DNA from: Nocardia sp. SYP-A9097
Lineage (GTDB): Bacteria; Actinomycetota; Actinomycetes; Mycobacteriales; Mycobacteriaceae
Direction: 5' to 3'
NCBI RefSeq assembly: GCF_009649815.1
Contig: NZ_WJIC01000007.1
Location: 124,001 to 188,000 of the forward strand
DNA length: 64,000 bases
In this document: one piece after another, positions 32,763-41,086 of the stretch
Position numbering within the stretch: position 1 is the stretch's first letter
Layout: every line of letters begins with the position of its first letter
Position numbers and translations under genes: made by a program
The notes under the pieces: model-generated
Told to the model about the DNA's origin: nothing
The model's input: only the letters and a program-made list of their open reading frames with translations
The model's database searches: none

Positions 32763-33078
32763 ACTTTTCGACCCAGTCGGCGTACCGGTCCATTGCCCAC
32801 TCAACCGGCGAGGCGATGATCTCGGAGCCACCCGCCCAAGGGTGCAGTTCGAGAATCCGGTCCGCCAGCCTGTCTCGGGCGACAGCCGACGTCTTGAGCG
32901 TCACGCGCCATTCCTGGCCTTCACCCAGCTCGTCGTTGTGCCAGAACACCGACATCGCGGGTCCGGTCACCTCAGCGCCGGCGGCAAGCCGTTCGGCCAC
33001 CACGGTTCGAGCGATCTGCTGCGCGTCCTCCTCGGTCGGAGTCGTCGACGTAACTGACCACACCCTCGCAGCTGCCAT
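32743..33078 (-). CDS. cutA: CutA1-like divalent-ion tolerance protein
   Basis: 111 residues of the CutA1 family, small trimeric proteins linked to copper or divalent-ion tolerance. Typical blocks are VWSVTSTTPTEEDAQQIARTVV, ERLAAGAEVTGPAMSVFWHNDELG, EWRVTLKTS and the C-terminal ILELHPWAGGSEIIASPVEWA in pieces. It is somewhat divergent at its N-terminus. The gene converges on the XRE pseudogene with a 20-nt overlap, and on the other side is close to the PHP-gene fragment. It is part of the block bracketed by the duplicated PHP ends. Confidence 0.85.
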   Translation of the reverse strand: MAAARVWSVTSTTPTEEDAQQIARTVVAERLAAGAEVTGPAMSVFWHNDELGEGQEWRVTLKTSAVARDRLADRILELHPWAGGSEIIASPVEWAMDRYADWVEKFTAAQE

Positions 33079-33138
33079 GAGGCAACAGTAGGCGCTGCTG
33101 GACGCCCACGGCGATGTCCGTCAGATCGTGTCCAGTCC

Positions 33139-33171
33139 ACGCAGCGCGACGACAGGATCCACTTCTCCAGT
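33139..33171. repeat. direct-repeat end of inserted block, right copy (PHP relic)
   Basis: Reads, on the minus strand, GTG-initiated VDPVVALRGLDTI then stop, against MDPVVALRQIAFY at the true PHP start. Ribosome-site region GGAGAAG is also kept. It is a relic of a second PHP 5' end or the footprint of an insertion. Confidence 0.7.
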
Positions 33172-33274
33172 TAACTCCCCACCCGCGCGCAAGATCCGCT
33201 GACACCCGGTATCGTCCGCTCCACTTGGACGACAAGGCAATTCATTCCCACGGGGAGTGCGGGGGACGGAATCG

Positions 33275-33499
33275 ATGATCAACCTGGTCCTGATACTCGC
33301 GATCCTGGACATAGGACTCATGTCCGTCCTGGTCGTCATCTACTGGATCCCACCCCTGTACCGACTCATAGGCGATATCCCACTGGTGCAACGCTATTGG
33401 CGCGCGAACTGGGGCCACCCGAGATCGCTGATCCCGTTCCTCATCCTGGCAGGGGTGGCCATCCTCTGGGGCCTGGTGTACCTCCTCGATGCGCTATAA
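33275..33499 (+). CDS. small membrane protein, unknown
   Basis: 74 residues with two hydrophobic segments: INLVLILAILDIGLMSVLVV and LIPFLILAGVAILWGLVYLL, joined by a basic loop. I do not recognise it. The ATG at 33275 follows a purine-rich GGGGGACGG; an in-frame GTG at 33257 is possible. The downstream 100 nt hold a copy of the dispersed inverted-repeat element before the converging flavoprotein gene. Confidence 0.6.
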   Translation: MINLVLILAILDIGLMSVLVVIYWIPPLYRLIGDIPLVQRYWRANWGHPRSLIPFLILAGVAILWGLVYLLDAL

Positions 33500-33512
33500 C
33501 CAACACCCCCAA

Positions 33513-33596
33513 ACCTGGACACTCGATCACCAGGCACTCACGGTGGGGAAACGGACAAAATCCCTCTACCAGCGCCTGGTGATCGTATGACCAGGT
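33513..33596 (-). repeat. dispersed intergenic inverted-repeat element, copy 2
   Basis: ACCTGG and, after 5 nt, CGATCACCAGG (33513-33534) pair perfectly with CCTGGTGATCG, 5 nt, CCAGGT (33575-33596): 17 paired bases per arm. It lies between the stops of two converging genes and may stop transcription from both sides. Orientation matches copy 1. Confidence 0.75.
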
Positions 33597-33601
33597 CAGA
33601 G

Positions 33602-35110
33602 CTATTCGGTTCGGGCTGCGGCGGTTCCGGCGCGGCGGCCGAAGAAGGTGCCGTCGCCGAGGGAGGTGCCGGAGATGTAGCCGATGCCGTGTAGGCCGTT
33701 GGTGGCGCGGCCGGCGGCGAAGAGGCCGGGGATGCGGTCGCCATTCAGGTCCAGGACGTGGGCGTCCAGGTCGGTGTGCAGGCCGCCGAGGGTGAAGACG
33801 GAGGCTCCGGTGCCGCGGCGGTCGCCGGCTTCGGAGGGTGGGCGGATGCCTGCTTTGACGTCGATGGCGGCCAGGGGTGGGGTTAGGGGGCGGAGCCAGC
33901 GGGGGGACTTGTGTAGGTCGAGATCGGCTCCGCCCATGGCTAACTCGTTGTAGCGGGCGATGCCGGCGGTCAGCGATCCGGTCGGCAGGGCGGTCAGTTG
34001 CTCCAGCTCTTCGGGGGTTTCGGCGACGTGGGTGGGGCGGACGCCCCAGCGCTGGGGTTCGGGGACGTCTTCGAAACCGTCCTCGTCGACGATCACCCAG
34101 ACGGCGGTGTCGCCGCCGGCCCAGCTGCCGCCCATATTGTTTCGATACAGCGCGGCCTGGCCGATGCGGCCGGGGTAGGTGTCCTCGTTCATGAAGCGCT
34201 GACCACGCGCGTTCACGACCATGCCGCGCGCGGCGAGACCGGGAATCAGGGACATGCCCACCTGACCGGAGGACATATGCCGCACGCCCGCCCCGAGCGC
34301 CTGCGCCATGCGGATACCGCTGCCGTCATCGGTGCCCGCACTGACCTTGGTGTGGCCCAGCAACTCTGGTGCGTGCGCGGCGAGCATGCCGTCATTGTCG
34401 ACGAAGCCACCGGTGGTAAGAATGACACCGCGATGCGCGCGGATGGCGATCTCCGTACCGTATTGCCGTGCAACAACTCCCACGACCACCCCGTCGGCGT
34501 CCACGATCAGCGCACCGGCCTGGGTATCGAACAACGTTGTCGCACCGGCGGATTCGGCGGCCCGCGACAGGCATTCCATCAGCAGCTTCCCGCCGAAATC
34601 ATTGGCGGTCGGCCGATGCCCGCGCGGTGCGGGCTTCGCCAATTCGGTGAAGGGCCAACTGTTCTCGCCCAACCACATGAGCCCGTCATCGGTGGGCGGC
34701 ACCCAGGTGGGCGCGTCCCACATGGTCGGCTTGAACGGCACGCCGCGATGCACCAGCCAGTGGAAGTGTTCGACGCTGCCCGCGCTGTACTCGTCGATCT
34801 TGGCGGCATCCGCGCCCGCACCCATGGCGGCCTTCAGGAATGCCGCCATCTCCTCGGGAGTGTCGTCGTATCCGCAGGCGACCTGAATCGGTGTGCCGCC
34901 GCCGAGGTAGATCTCGCCGCCGGACATGGCCGAGGCTCCGCCCGCCCCGCCGGACCGCTCCAGGATGAGCACGCGCGCCTCGGTGCGCGCGGCCTCGAAG
35001 GCCGCCGCCGCCCCGGCCGCGCCGTAGCCGATGACCAGTACATCGGTCTCGAGGTCGTAGTGGCTCACCTCTGCGGCCGCCCGGGGCGTCACCGAATTCC
35101 GCGCTGTCAT
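33602..35110 (-). CDS. FAD-dependent dehydrogenase, KstD/fumarate reductase superfamily
   Basis: 502 residues. FAD-binding motif VIGYGAAGAAAAFEAARTEA near residues 26-45, then a SGGAGGASAMSGGEIYLGGG segment and a C-terminal NGLHGIGYISGTSLGDGTFFGRRAG flavin-closing motif. This architecture fits the Rv0785/KstD-like flavoproteins, which remove two hydrogens from ketosteroids or reduce unsaturated acids. It is clearly a different subfamily from the true KstD at 57576. The ATG at 35110 lies in a 168-nt spacer divergent from the epimerase/PEP fusion. The substrate is uncertain; steroid-context placement is the only clue. Confidence 0.82.
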   Translation of the reverse strand: MTARNSVTPRAAAEVSHYDLETDVLVIGYGAAGAAAAFEAARTEARVLILERSGGAGGASAMSGGEIYLGGGTPIQVACGYDDTPEEMAAFLKAAMGAGADAAKIDEYSAGSVEHFHWLVHRGVPFKPTMWDAPTWVPPTDDGLMWLGENSWPFTELAKPAPRGHRPTANDFGGKLLMECLSRAAESAGATTLFDTQAGALIVDADGVVVGVVARQYGTEIAIRAHRGVILTTGGFVDNDGMLAAHAPELLGHTKVSAGTDDGSGIRMAQALGAGVRHMSSGQVGMSLIPGLAARGMVVNARGQRFMNEDTYPGRIGQAALYRNNMGGSWAGGDTAVWVIVDEDGFEDVPEPQRWGVRPTHVAETPEELEQLTALPTGSLTAGIARYNELAMGGADLDLHKSPRWLRPLTPPLAAIDVKAGIRPPSEAGDRRGTGASVFTLGGLHTDLDAHVLDLNGDRIPGLFAAGRATNGLHGIGYISGTSLGDGTFFGRRAGTAAARTE

Positions 35111-35278
35111 GCCTGCACGGTGCACCCTCGGGCACGGTGGACATAGCTCTCCATCTTGCTCACCGACTCGCCGATCCCGTTGACCGGGACTGTGACCAGC
35201 CCGGGAGCAGCGCACTGGGGATGGTGTGTGAACGCCGTCACTGTGGTTGGGGACGTCGCACGAGTTGGAGGAGAGTCA

Positions 35279-37672
35279 ATGCGGATTCTGGTCACCGGAG
35301 TCACCGAGCTGAGCGGTCGTTCAGTGGCGCGCATGCTGCTGGCGGCCGGGCACGATGTCGTCGGTCTGGACCGGCAGCGCAACCGTCTGGTGGATCCGCG
35401 CGTCGAGGTGATCGTCGGCGATCTGTCGGATGAGCAGGTCTGCGCCCGCGCCGTCGCCGGTGCCGATGCCGTGGTGCATTCGGCGGGCCGTGCGGTCGCC
35501 GGAATCGCCTCGGCCGCAAGCGATGCCGGTGCCCGCCTGGTGATTCCCGTTGCGGCGGGCTCGGATTCGTCCGTCGAGAAGATCGTGGCGGGCAGTGGCG
35601 TGGATGCGCTGATCGTGCGCACCGCCCTGGTCGCGGGCCGCCGCATGGATGCCGGGAGCTGGCGCGCGCTGGAGAATCTGGCCGGTGCGCGCGGCAATAC
35701 CGCCCTGCAGGTGCTGCACTATGACGATCTGGAGCGCTTCCTGGTGCTGGCCGCGCTCTCGCAGCGCAGCGGCACCGTCGGGCTGGCTGCCCCGGGTGAG
35801 GTCTCCGGCGATGACGTGCGCGCGGCATTGAAGGACGCGGGCGTGAAATACGCTGCGTGGCTGCCCCGTTCGTCGTCGAACAAGACACAGGTGGACACCA
35901 CCGCCGCCCGCGAGGAGTGGGGATTCCGCTTCGGCTGGACCGCCCGCGAGACCGTCGCCGATGTGGCGCGCGGCCTGCACGGTCGCAGGGCCGCCGGTTC
36001 GGGTATCCGCGACCGCCGGGGCGCGATTCCGCTGCCCTCGCACGTGGTGCCGCAGAACGCGCCGACCTCGGACGGTTATCAGCTCAAAGCCTCTGCGCCC
36101 GAAGGACTTCAGGGCGAGTTCGACGATCTGCTGGATGATCGCATCCCGGTCTTCACCGCCACCAATACCTCCGAGGCACTGCCCGGCCCGCTCACCCCGC
36201 TCAGCATCGATCTGCAGGCCGGTGCGATCCGCCTGGGCAACGAGGCCATGGGCCATATGATCGCCATCGAGGGAGAAGCGCTGGAGCACTGGGTCTCTCG
36301 CGTCACCGGCGTGATGGGCCATCACATGTACATCAACGCCTCCATCGGCGTCTTCTCCGCCGAGAATATGCCCGGCTGGGATGAGGAGAGCGTGCGCCGC
36401 GATGTCTACGGCGCGATCGGCGATGTGGAGCTGCATCCCAAGGGCCGCCCCGCCATGGCATCGGGTTTCGCCGCCAAGCTGGGCACCTTCAAGGCGCTCG
36501 GCCGGGTCGGCGCGACCGCCATGAGCTTCCGCAAGACCGCCGAGCTCATCAATGCCGCCTCGCACGCGGAAGCCCTTGACCGGGACCGGATTTCGGAGCT
36601 CACCGATGAGCAGCTGCACGCCCGCGCCCTGCTGTGGCGGGACCGGCTGAATCAGGCGTGGCAGGCCGCCTCCATCGGCGTCATGATGACCGGCGCCGCC
36701 ACCGCCGCGCACAAGGGCGAGGTGAAGATCAACCTCGAACGCCTGGAGTCGGCCAAGACCATGCTGGCCGTGGAACGCCTGGCGGCATTGTGCCGCAAGG
36801 ATTCCGGCCTGCAGGCCATTGCCAAGAGCGGTGACGTGGGTGCCGCCCGGGAGAAGTCGCCGGAGTTCGCCGAGGCCCTGGATCAGGAACTGGCCCGCAT
36901 CGGCCATCGCGGCCCCGGCGAGTGCGAACTCATCAACCCCACCTTCGGCGACCGCCCCGAATTGCTGGTGACCGCCGCCGGTCGCGCCGCGGAAATGCCC
37001 GCGCCGCACCGGGAACCGGTCGCCGAGCCGACCGGCCGCACCGCCAAGATGGCGGTCGGCGCCACCGTCTACCGCGAGCGTGCCCGCGATGCCGTTGTGC
37101 GCGTTACCAATTGCCTGCGCCTGGTCACCCAGGAGCGGGCGGCGCGCCTGATCAAGGCGGGCAAGCTCACCGAGATCGAGGATTCGGCCTTCCTGACCCT
37201 CGACGAAATCCTGTGGGCCCCCGCCGATCTGAAGGAGCGGGTGGCCCGCCGCCGCGCCGAGCGGATTCGCTTCCGGGGCGTCCGCATGCCCGATGTGATC
37301 AATGGCGACTGGGAGCCGGAGGAGATCTCCGGCGCGCTCCCGGTCGGTGAAACCCTCACCGGCCTGGGCGTGAGCCCCGGCGTGGTCGAGGGCACCGTCA
37401 AGCGCATCCTGTCCCTGGACGACGATATCGAGCCCGGCGACATCCTGGTCGCCGCCGTCACCGACACCGGCCACACCGCCATGTTCGGTTACGCGGGCGC
37501 GGTGGTCACCGATATCGGCGGCAGCGCATCACATGCCGCGATCGTGGCCCGCGAATTCGGCGTCCCCTGCGTGGTGGACACCAAGACCGCGAGCGTCAGC
37601 CTGAAGGACGGTCAGCGCGTCCGGGTCGACGGCGCGGCCGGCACCATCACCCTGATCGCCGACGCCGAGTAG
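35279..37672 (+). CDS. epimerase-PEP-utilising fusion, Rv2047c-like
   Basis: 797 residues. Residues 1-240 are an extended short-chain dehydrogenase/epimerase domain (MRILVTGVTELSGRSVARML, a GDLSD block). A middle domain (about 260-660) resembles the substrate part of PEP-utilising enzymes, and the C-terminus is the PEP-utilising mobile domain with phospho-histidine H752 in GGSASHAAIVAREFG. The ATP-grasp domain that would charge this His in PpdK or rifampin phosphotransferase is not evident. M. tuberculosis Rv2047c has this fused layout. The ATG at 35279 has a GGAGGAG site. A stem-loop ends the transcript; two secreted phosphatases follow. Confidence 0.85.
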   Translation: MRILVTGVTELSGRSVARMLLAAGHDVVGLDRQRNRLVDPRVEVIVGDLSDEQVCARAVAGADAVVHSAGRAVAGIASAASDAGARLVIPVAAGSDSSVEKIVAGSGVDALIVRTALVAGRRMDAGSWRALENLAGARGNTALQVLHYDDLERFLVLAALSQRSGTVGLAAPGEVSGDDVRAALKDAGVKYAAWLPRSSSNKTQVDTTAAREEWGFRFGWTARETVADVARGLHGRRAAGSGIRDRRGAIPLPSHVVPQNAPTSDGYQLKASAPEGLQGEFDDLLDDRIPVFTATNTSEALPGPLTPLSIDLQAGAIRLGNEAMGHMIAIEGEALEHWVSRVTGVMGHHMYINASIGVFSAENMPGWDEESVRRDVYGAIGDVELHPKGRPAMASGFAAKLGTFKALGRVGATAMSFRKTAELINAASHAEALDRDRISELTDEQLHARALLWRDRLNQAWQAASIGVMMTGAATAAHKGEVKINLERLESAKTMLAVERLAALCRKDSGLQAIAKSGDVGAAREKSPEFAEALDQELARIGHRGPGECELINPTFGDRPELLVTAAGRAAEMPAPHREPVAEPTGRTAKMAVGATVYRERARDAVVRVTNCLRLVTQERAARLIKAGKLTEIEDSAFLTLDEILWAPADLKERVARRRAERIRFRGVRMPDVINGDWEPEEISGALPVGETLTGLGVSPGVVEGTVKRILSLDDDIEPGDILVAAVTDTGHTAMFGYAGAVVTDIGGSASHAAIVAREFGVPCVVDTKTASVSLKDGQRVRVDGAAGTITLIADAE

Positions 37673-37688
37673 GCACCCACGCATCGAA

Positions 37689-37725
37689 GGTCCCGGCCGC
37701 AACCCGAATCCCGCAGGCCGGGACC
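37689..37725 (+). terminator. stem-loop after epimerase-PEP fusion
   Basis: GGTCCCGGCC pairs perfectly with GGCCGGGACC over a 17-nt loop, 16 nt after the stop codon. No T tract follows. Confidence 0.65.
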
Positions 37726-37921
37726 GAAAGTCCACCCGCCGGTCAGTTCGCGGGGATCTCATCCGCCGTACACCCACCGGCCGAGAATCCAGGGGAACCT
37801 GCTCCAGCCCGGCACTCCGGGCAACTTGTGCGCGCAGGCCGCCAGGCGCATTACGCCCGCACGCTCATGAACCCGGGCCGGATATCCACTATTTGGCTCG
37901 TGATCGAAAGGAATACCGATA

Positions 37922-38848
37922 GTGACGATTTCGCGCGCAGTACGCGGAACCCTGACCGGTGTGGCCGCCGCGCTCATCGCCGTCTTCCCCGCCACCATCA
38001 CCCCTGCGGTCGCAGCCCCGATCTCGGTGGTGCAGTCCCCCAAGGGCACCTCGCTCGAGCTGAGCACCGCACCCAATGCCCGTGATATCGGCGGTATTCC
38101 GACCCAGCAGGGCGGCGGCAAGATTCGCGACGGCCTAGTCTACCGCGCCGATGCGCTGAACCGGCTGACCGCCGCCGATCAGCAGGCGCTGGTGGCCGCG
38201 GGCATCACCGAGGTGATCGACTTCCGCAGCCCCACCGAGCGCGGTGCGAACCCGGATCAGCTGCCGAGTTCCATTCCGGCACAGTCACTTCCGGTCTACG
38301 ACCCGAACAACGATTTCTATGTCTTCTTCGGCAAGGCCGTCCAGGGCGGACCGGCCCTGCAGCAGCAGCTGCTGGGTGACGGCAAGGGCGCGCAGTACAT
38401 GCGCGACTACTACCGCTGGATGATCACCGATGCCACCGCGCGCACCCAGTTCGGCACGGCGCTGAAGGAGATCGCCAATGCCTCGGGCGCGGTGCTCTAC
38501 CACTGCACGGCGGGTAAGGATCGCACCGGCTGGATGACCGCCATCCTGATGAGCGCGCTGAATGTGCCGAAGGGCCAGATCTACAACAACTACCTGGCCT
38601 CCAATGACAATCTGGCCGCCGCCAACAAGGCCACCCTGGACGGTCTGGTGGCCAAGGGCCTGGTGACCGATCCGTCGCTGTTCGAGCCGGTGCTCGGCGT
38701 GGACAGCTCGTTCCTGGACGCCTCCTTCGATCAGGTGCAGCAGTCCTTCGGTTCGTTCGACAACTTCCTGACCCAGGGCCTGGGCATCGACTCGGCCACC
38801 CGCGACGCCCTCTCGGCGAAGCTGCTGGACAAGCCGGGCAACCGCTAG
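37922..38848 (+). CDS. secreted tyrosine/lipid phosphatase, MptpB-like, copy 1
   Basis: 308 residues. A signal peptide (RGTLTGVAAALIAVFPATITPAVAA) would be cleaved near residue 32, so the enzyme acts outside the membrane. The phosphatase loop is HCTAGKDRTG with nucleophile C195 and R201, the signature of MptpB-type phosphatases that remove phosphate from tyrosine, serine and phosphoinositides. NARDIGG and DFRSPTERG are also conserved. A GTG start at 37922 has AAAGGA 10 nt upstream. Copy 2 repeats the gene and its leader immediately after. The family includes secreted virulence phosphatases, so a host- or envelope-facing role is possible. Confidence 0.9.
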   Translation: MTISRAVRGTLTGVAAALIAVFPATITPAVAAPISVVQSPKGTSLELSTAPNARDIGGIPTQQGGGKIRDGLVYRADALNRLTAADQQALVAAGITEVIDFRSPTERGANPDQLPSSIPAQSLPVYDPNNDFYVFFGKAVQGGPALQQQLLGDGKGAQYMRDYYRWMITDATARTQFGTALKEIANASGAVLYHCTAGKDRTGWMTAILMSALNVPKGQIYNNYLASNDNLAAANKATLDGLVAKGLVTDPSLFEPVLGVDSSFLDASFDQVQQSFGSFDNFLTQGLGIDSATRDALSAKLLDKPGNR

Positions 38849-38867
38849 CCGGTTGACCGCAGAACCC

Positions 38868-38892
38868 GAGCCGGATACCCACTGTCCGGCTC
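38868..38892 (+). other. duplicated leader with stem-loop before phosphatase copy 2
   Basis: GAGCCGG (38868-38874) pairs with CCGGCTC (38886-38892). The surrounding leader, from a GAACCCG block through AAAGGAATACCG to the GTG, is nearly identical to that before copy 1 at 37869-37921, where the hairpin is imperfect. Both the leader and the coding region were duplicated. Confidence 0.6.
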
Positions 38893-38914
38893 GTGATGGA
38901 AAGGAATACCGCTA

Positions 38915-39856
38915 GTGACGATTTCGCGCGCAATACGCGGCACCGTGACGGGTGTAGCCGCCGCGCTCATTGCCGTCTTCCCGGTCGCGATGACCCCGGC
39001 GTCCGCCGCCCCGATCGCGATCCTGCATCAGGCTCCGGTCGGTGCGGACTTCAAGCTCCAGGCCGCGCCCAACGCCCGTGACATCGGTGGCGTGGGTGCG
39101 CAGAACGGAAAGATCAAATCGGGTCTGGTGTTCCGCACCGACGCGCTGAACCGGCTCACCGATGCCGACCAGTCGACACTGACCGCCGCGGGAATCACCA
39201 AGATCATCGATTTCCGCAGCCCGGCCGAGCGCGCCGCGAGCCCCGACAAGGTGCCCGCGTCGATCTCGACCATGACCCTGCCGATCTACAACCCCGACCA
39301 GGATTTCTACGCCTACATCGGCGGACTCATCCAGGCCGGGCCGGACGCGCAGCAGGCGGCGCTCGGTGACGGCAAGGCCGCGCAGTACATGCGCGACTAC
39401 TACAAATGGGTCGTCAATGATCCGACCTCCCGCGCGCAGTTCGGTACCGCGCTGAAGGAGATCGCCACCACCTCCGGCGGCGTGCTGTTCCACTGCACCG
39501 CCGGTAAGGACCGCACCGGCATGATGACCGCGTTCCTGATGAGCATCCTGGGTACCCCGCAGGATCAGATCTTCGGCAACTTCCTGCTCTCCAACGATCG
39601 CCTCGCGGGCAGCACCAAGGCCACCCTCGACGCGCTCGTGGCGCAGGGCCTGATCAAGGACCGCACGCTGTTCGAGCCGGTTCTCGGTGTGCAGAAGGAC
39701 TACCTGGAATCCGCGTTCTCGCAGGCCGTGGCCTCCTTCGGTGCGGTGAACGATTTCATCTCCCAGGGTCTGGGCATCGACGCGCAGACCTACAAACTGC
39801 TGCAGGACAAGCTGATCGAAAAGGGTGGCGTCGCCACCGGTTCGTTCGGTAGCTGA
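38915..39856 (+). CDS. secreted tyrosine/lipid phosphatase, MptpB-like, copy 2
   Basis: 313 residues, similar to copy 1 throughout: signal peptide ending near ASAA, NARDIGGVG, FRSPAERAASPDK and the loop HCTAGKDRTGM with C194 as nucleophile. Differences concentrate around the 110-160 region and the C-terminus. GTG start at 38915 with the same AAAGGA site as copy 1. A strong terminator follows. The tandem duplication, with its leader, suggests dosage or substrate diversification. Confidence 0.9.
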   Translation: MTISRAIRGTVTGVAAALIAVFPVAMTPASAAPIAILHQAPVGADFKLQAAPNARDIGGVGAQNGKIKSGLVFRTDALNRLTDADQSTLTAAGITKIIDFRSPAERAASPDKVPASISTMTLPIYNPDQDFYAYIGGLIQAGPDAQQAALGDGKAAQYMRDYYKWVVNDPTSRAQFGTALKEIATTSGGVLFHCTAGKDRTGMMTAFLMSILGTPQDQIFGNFLLSNDRLAGSTKATLDALVAQGLIKDRTLFEPVLGVQKDYLESAFSQAVASFGAVNDFISQGLGIDAQTYKLLQDKLIEKGGVATGSFGS

Positions 39857-39868
39857 TCCCTCTCCCGG

Positions 39869-39901
39869 ATGCCGGCGCCGTGTGTGGGACGGCGCCGGCA
39901 T
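39869..39901 (+). terminator. strong stem-loop after phosphatase copy 2
   Basis: ATGCCGGCGCCGT pairs perfectly with ACGGCGCCGGCAT over a 7-nt loop, 12 nt after the stop; no T tract. Confidence 0.75.
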
Positions 39902-39928
39902 TCGCATGTGCGGGGACACTCCCGGACG

Positions 39929-39945
39929 GCATGTCCGGGACATGC
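39929..39945. promoter_or_regulatory. operator palindrome GCATGTCCGGGACATGC
   Basis: 17-bp perfect palindrome (one central base), 26 nt before the GH172 start; a second inverted repeat TGCGAA-AA-TTCGCA (39958-39971) reaches the ATG. It is the likely binding site of a sugar-responsive regulator, which is not encoded in this window. Confidence 0.65.
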
Positions 39946-39970
39946 GGGGCCACCACGTGCGAAAATTCGC

Positions 39971-40978
39971 ATGGTGCAGGAGATCTGGCAGCTCGACGGG
40001 CGGCGCACCCGCTCGATCAGCGCGGAGAACCCCACCGGCGAGCCCGGTGCGGGCGGGCGCGCCATCGCCGGGACCGGGGCTTTCGCGGCCGCCGGAATGG
40101 GTCGCGGCTGGAAGGTCTCGCCGTCCGTCGATATGGAATCCGGACAGACCGTCACCCTCGCCGATATCACCGGACCCGGTGTGATCCGGCACATCTGGAT
40201 CACCCTCGACCGCACCCTGCTGCGGCACTTCACCCTTCAGGTGTATTGGGACGGCTCACCCGAACCCGCCATCGCGGTACCGCTGGGCGATTTCTTCTGC
40301 AATGGCTGGGAGCAGCCGGCACTGGTCAACTCACAGATGGTGGTGGTCGCGCCGGCGGGCGGGCTGAACAGCTACTGGCCCATGCCGTTCGGTTCGAACG
40401 CGCTCATCACCCTGCACAATGGCGCGGAACGCACCACCGAGGTCTATTATCAGATCACCTATCTGGAAGAGGATGTGCCGTCCACTGCCGGATATCTGCA
40501 CGCGCGCTGGCGATGCAGTGATCCTTTGGGCTCACCCGCTGTGCATCCGCTCGTCGAAGTCGTCGGCGGTCCCGGCCGCTATGTGGGTACCTATTTGGCC
40601 ATCGAACCGCGGGTGCCCGGCTGGTGGGGTGAGGGCGAGTTCAAGTTCTATCTCGATGACGACGGCGAATTCCCGACCATCTGTGGCACCGGCACCGAGG
40701 ACTATTTCGGCGGCGCTTGGAATTTCGATCTCAATGGCACGCAACTGCCCTACTCGACGCCTTATCTGGGCCTGGTGCAGGTGCAGCCGCACGATCGCAT
40801 CTACGAACCGCAGCAGCGATTCGGCATGTACCGCTGGCACATTCCCGATCCGATCTGTTTCGAGTACGGTCTGCGCGCGACCGTGCAGGCGCTCGGCTGG
40901 CGCGAGGACGGGCACTATCTGCCACTCGAACACGCTCATGTCGCGACGACCGCGCTGTGGTACCAATCGGTTCGTTGA
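39971..40978 (+). CDS. DUF2961/GH172 family glycoside hydrolase
   Basis: 335 residues of DUF2961, now CAZy family GH172. The defining block ICGTGTEDYFGGAWNF near 235-250 contains the catalytic Glu; NGWEQPALVNSQMVV and the GVIRHIWITLDR segment are also typical. GH172 members act on D-fructofuranosides or D-arabinofuranosides, including arabinan of the mycobacterial and nocardial cell wall. I see no signal peptide, so a cytoplasmic or non-classical location is implied. The ATG at 39971 lies just beyond an inverted repeat. It leads a possible three-gene set with a polyol dehydrogenase and xylulokinase. Substrate not provable here. Confidence 0.85.
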   Translation: MVQEIWQLDGRRTRSISAENPTGEPGAGGRAIAGTGAFAAAGMGRGWKVSPSVDMESGQTVTLADITGPGVIRHIWITLDRTLLRHFTLQVYWDGSPEPAIAVPLGDFFCNGWEQPALVNSQMVVVAPAGGLNSYWPMPFGSNALITLHNGAERTTEVYYQITYLEEDVPSTAGYLHARWRCSDPLGSPAVHPLVEVVGGPGRYVGTYLAIEPRVPGWWGEGEFKFYLDDDGEFPTICGTGTEDYFGGAWNFDLNGTQLPYSTPYLGLVQVQPHDRIYEPQQRFGMYRWHIPDPICFEYGLRATVQALGWREDGHYLPLEHAHVATTALWYQSVR

Positions 40979-41086
40979 GCCGAATTCACCGATGCCTCCC
41001 GCAATCAGGACGAAATGAAATCGACGATGTGATTGCTATTGGGTAAAACGCGCCGAGCGGGCGGCGATCGGGTGCATGGTATGCAT

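Noticed and set aside
33602..35110. A second true KstD
   Set aside because: The flavin motifs fit the superfamily, but the characteristic FGGSTARSGG and YxGxGATIG blocks of KstD are absent or different, so it is called only at superfamily level.
13640..35200. A GTTGACC-GGGAC string in several spacers as an IclR-type box
   Set aside because: It contains an ordinary TTGACC -35 hexamer; spacing to the genes varies and it is not a palindrome.
35321..37474. A 717-residue minus-strand frame within the epimerase-PEP fusion
   Set aside because: Low-complexity Gly/His/Arg composition; antisense to a conserved protein.
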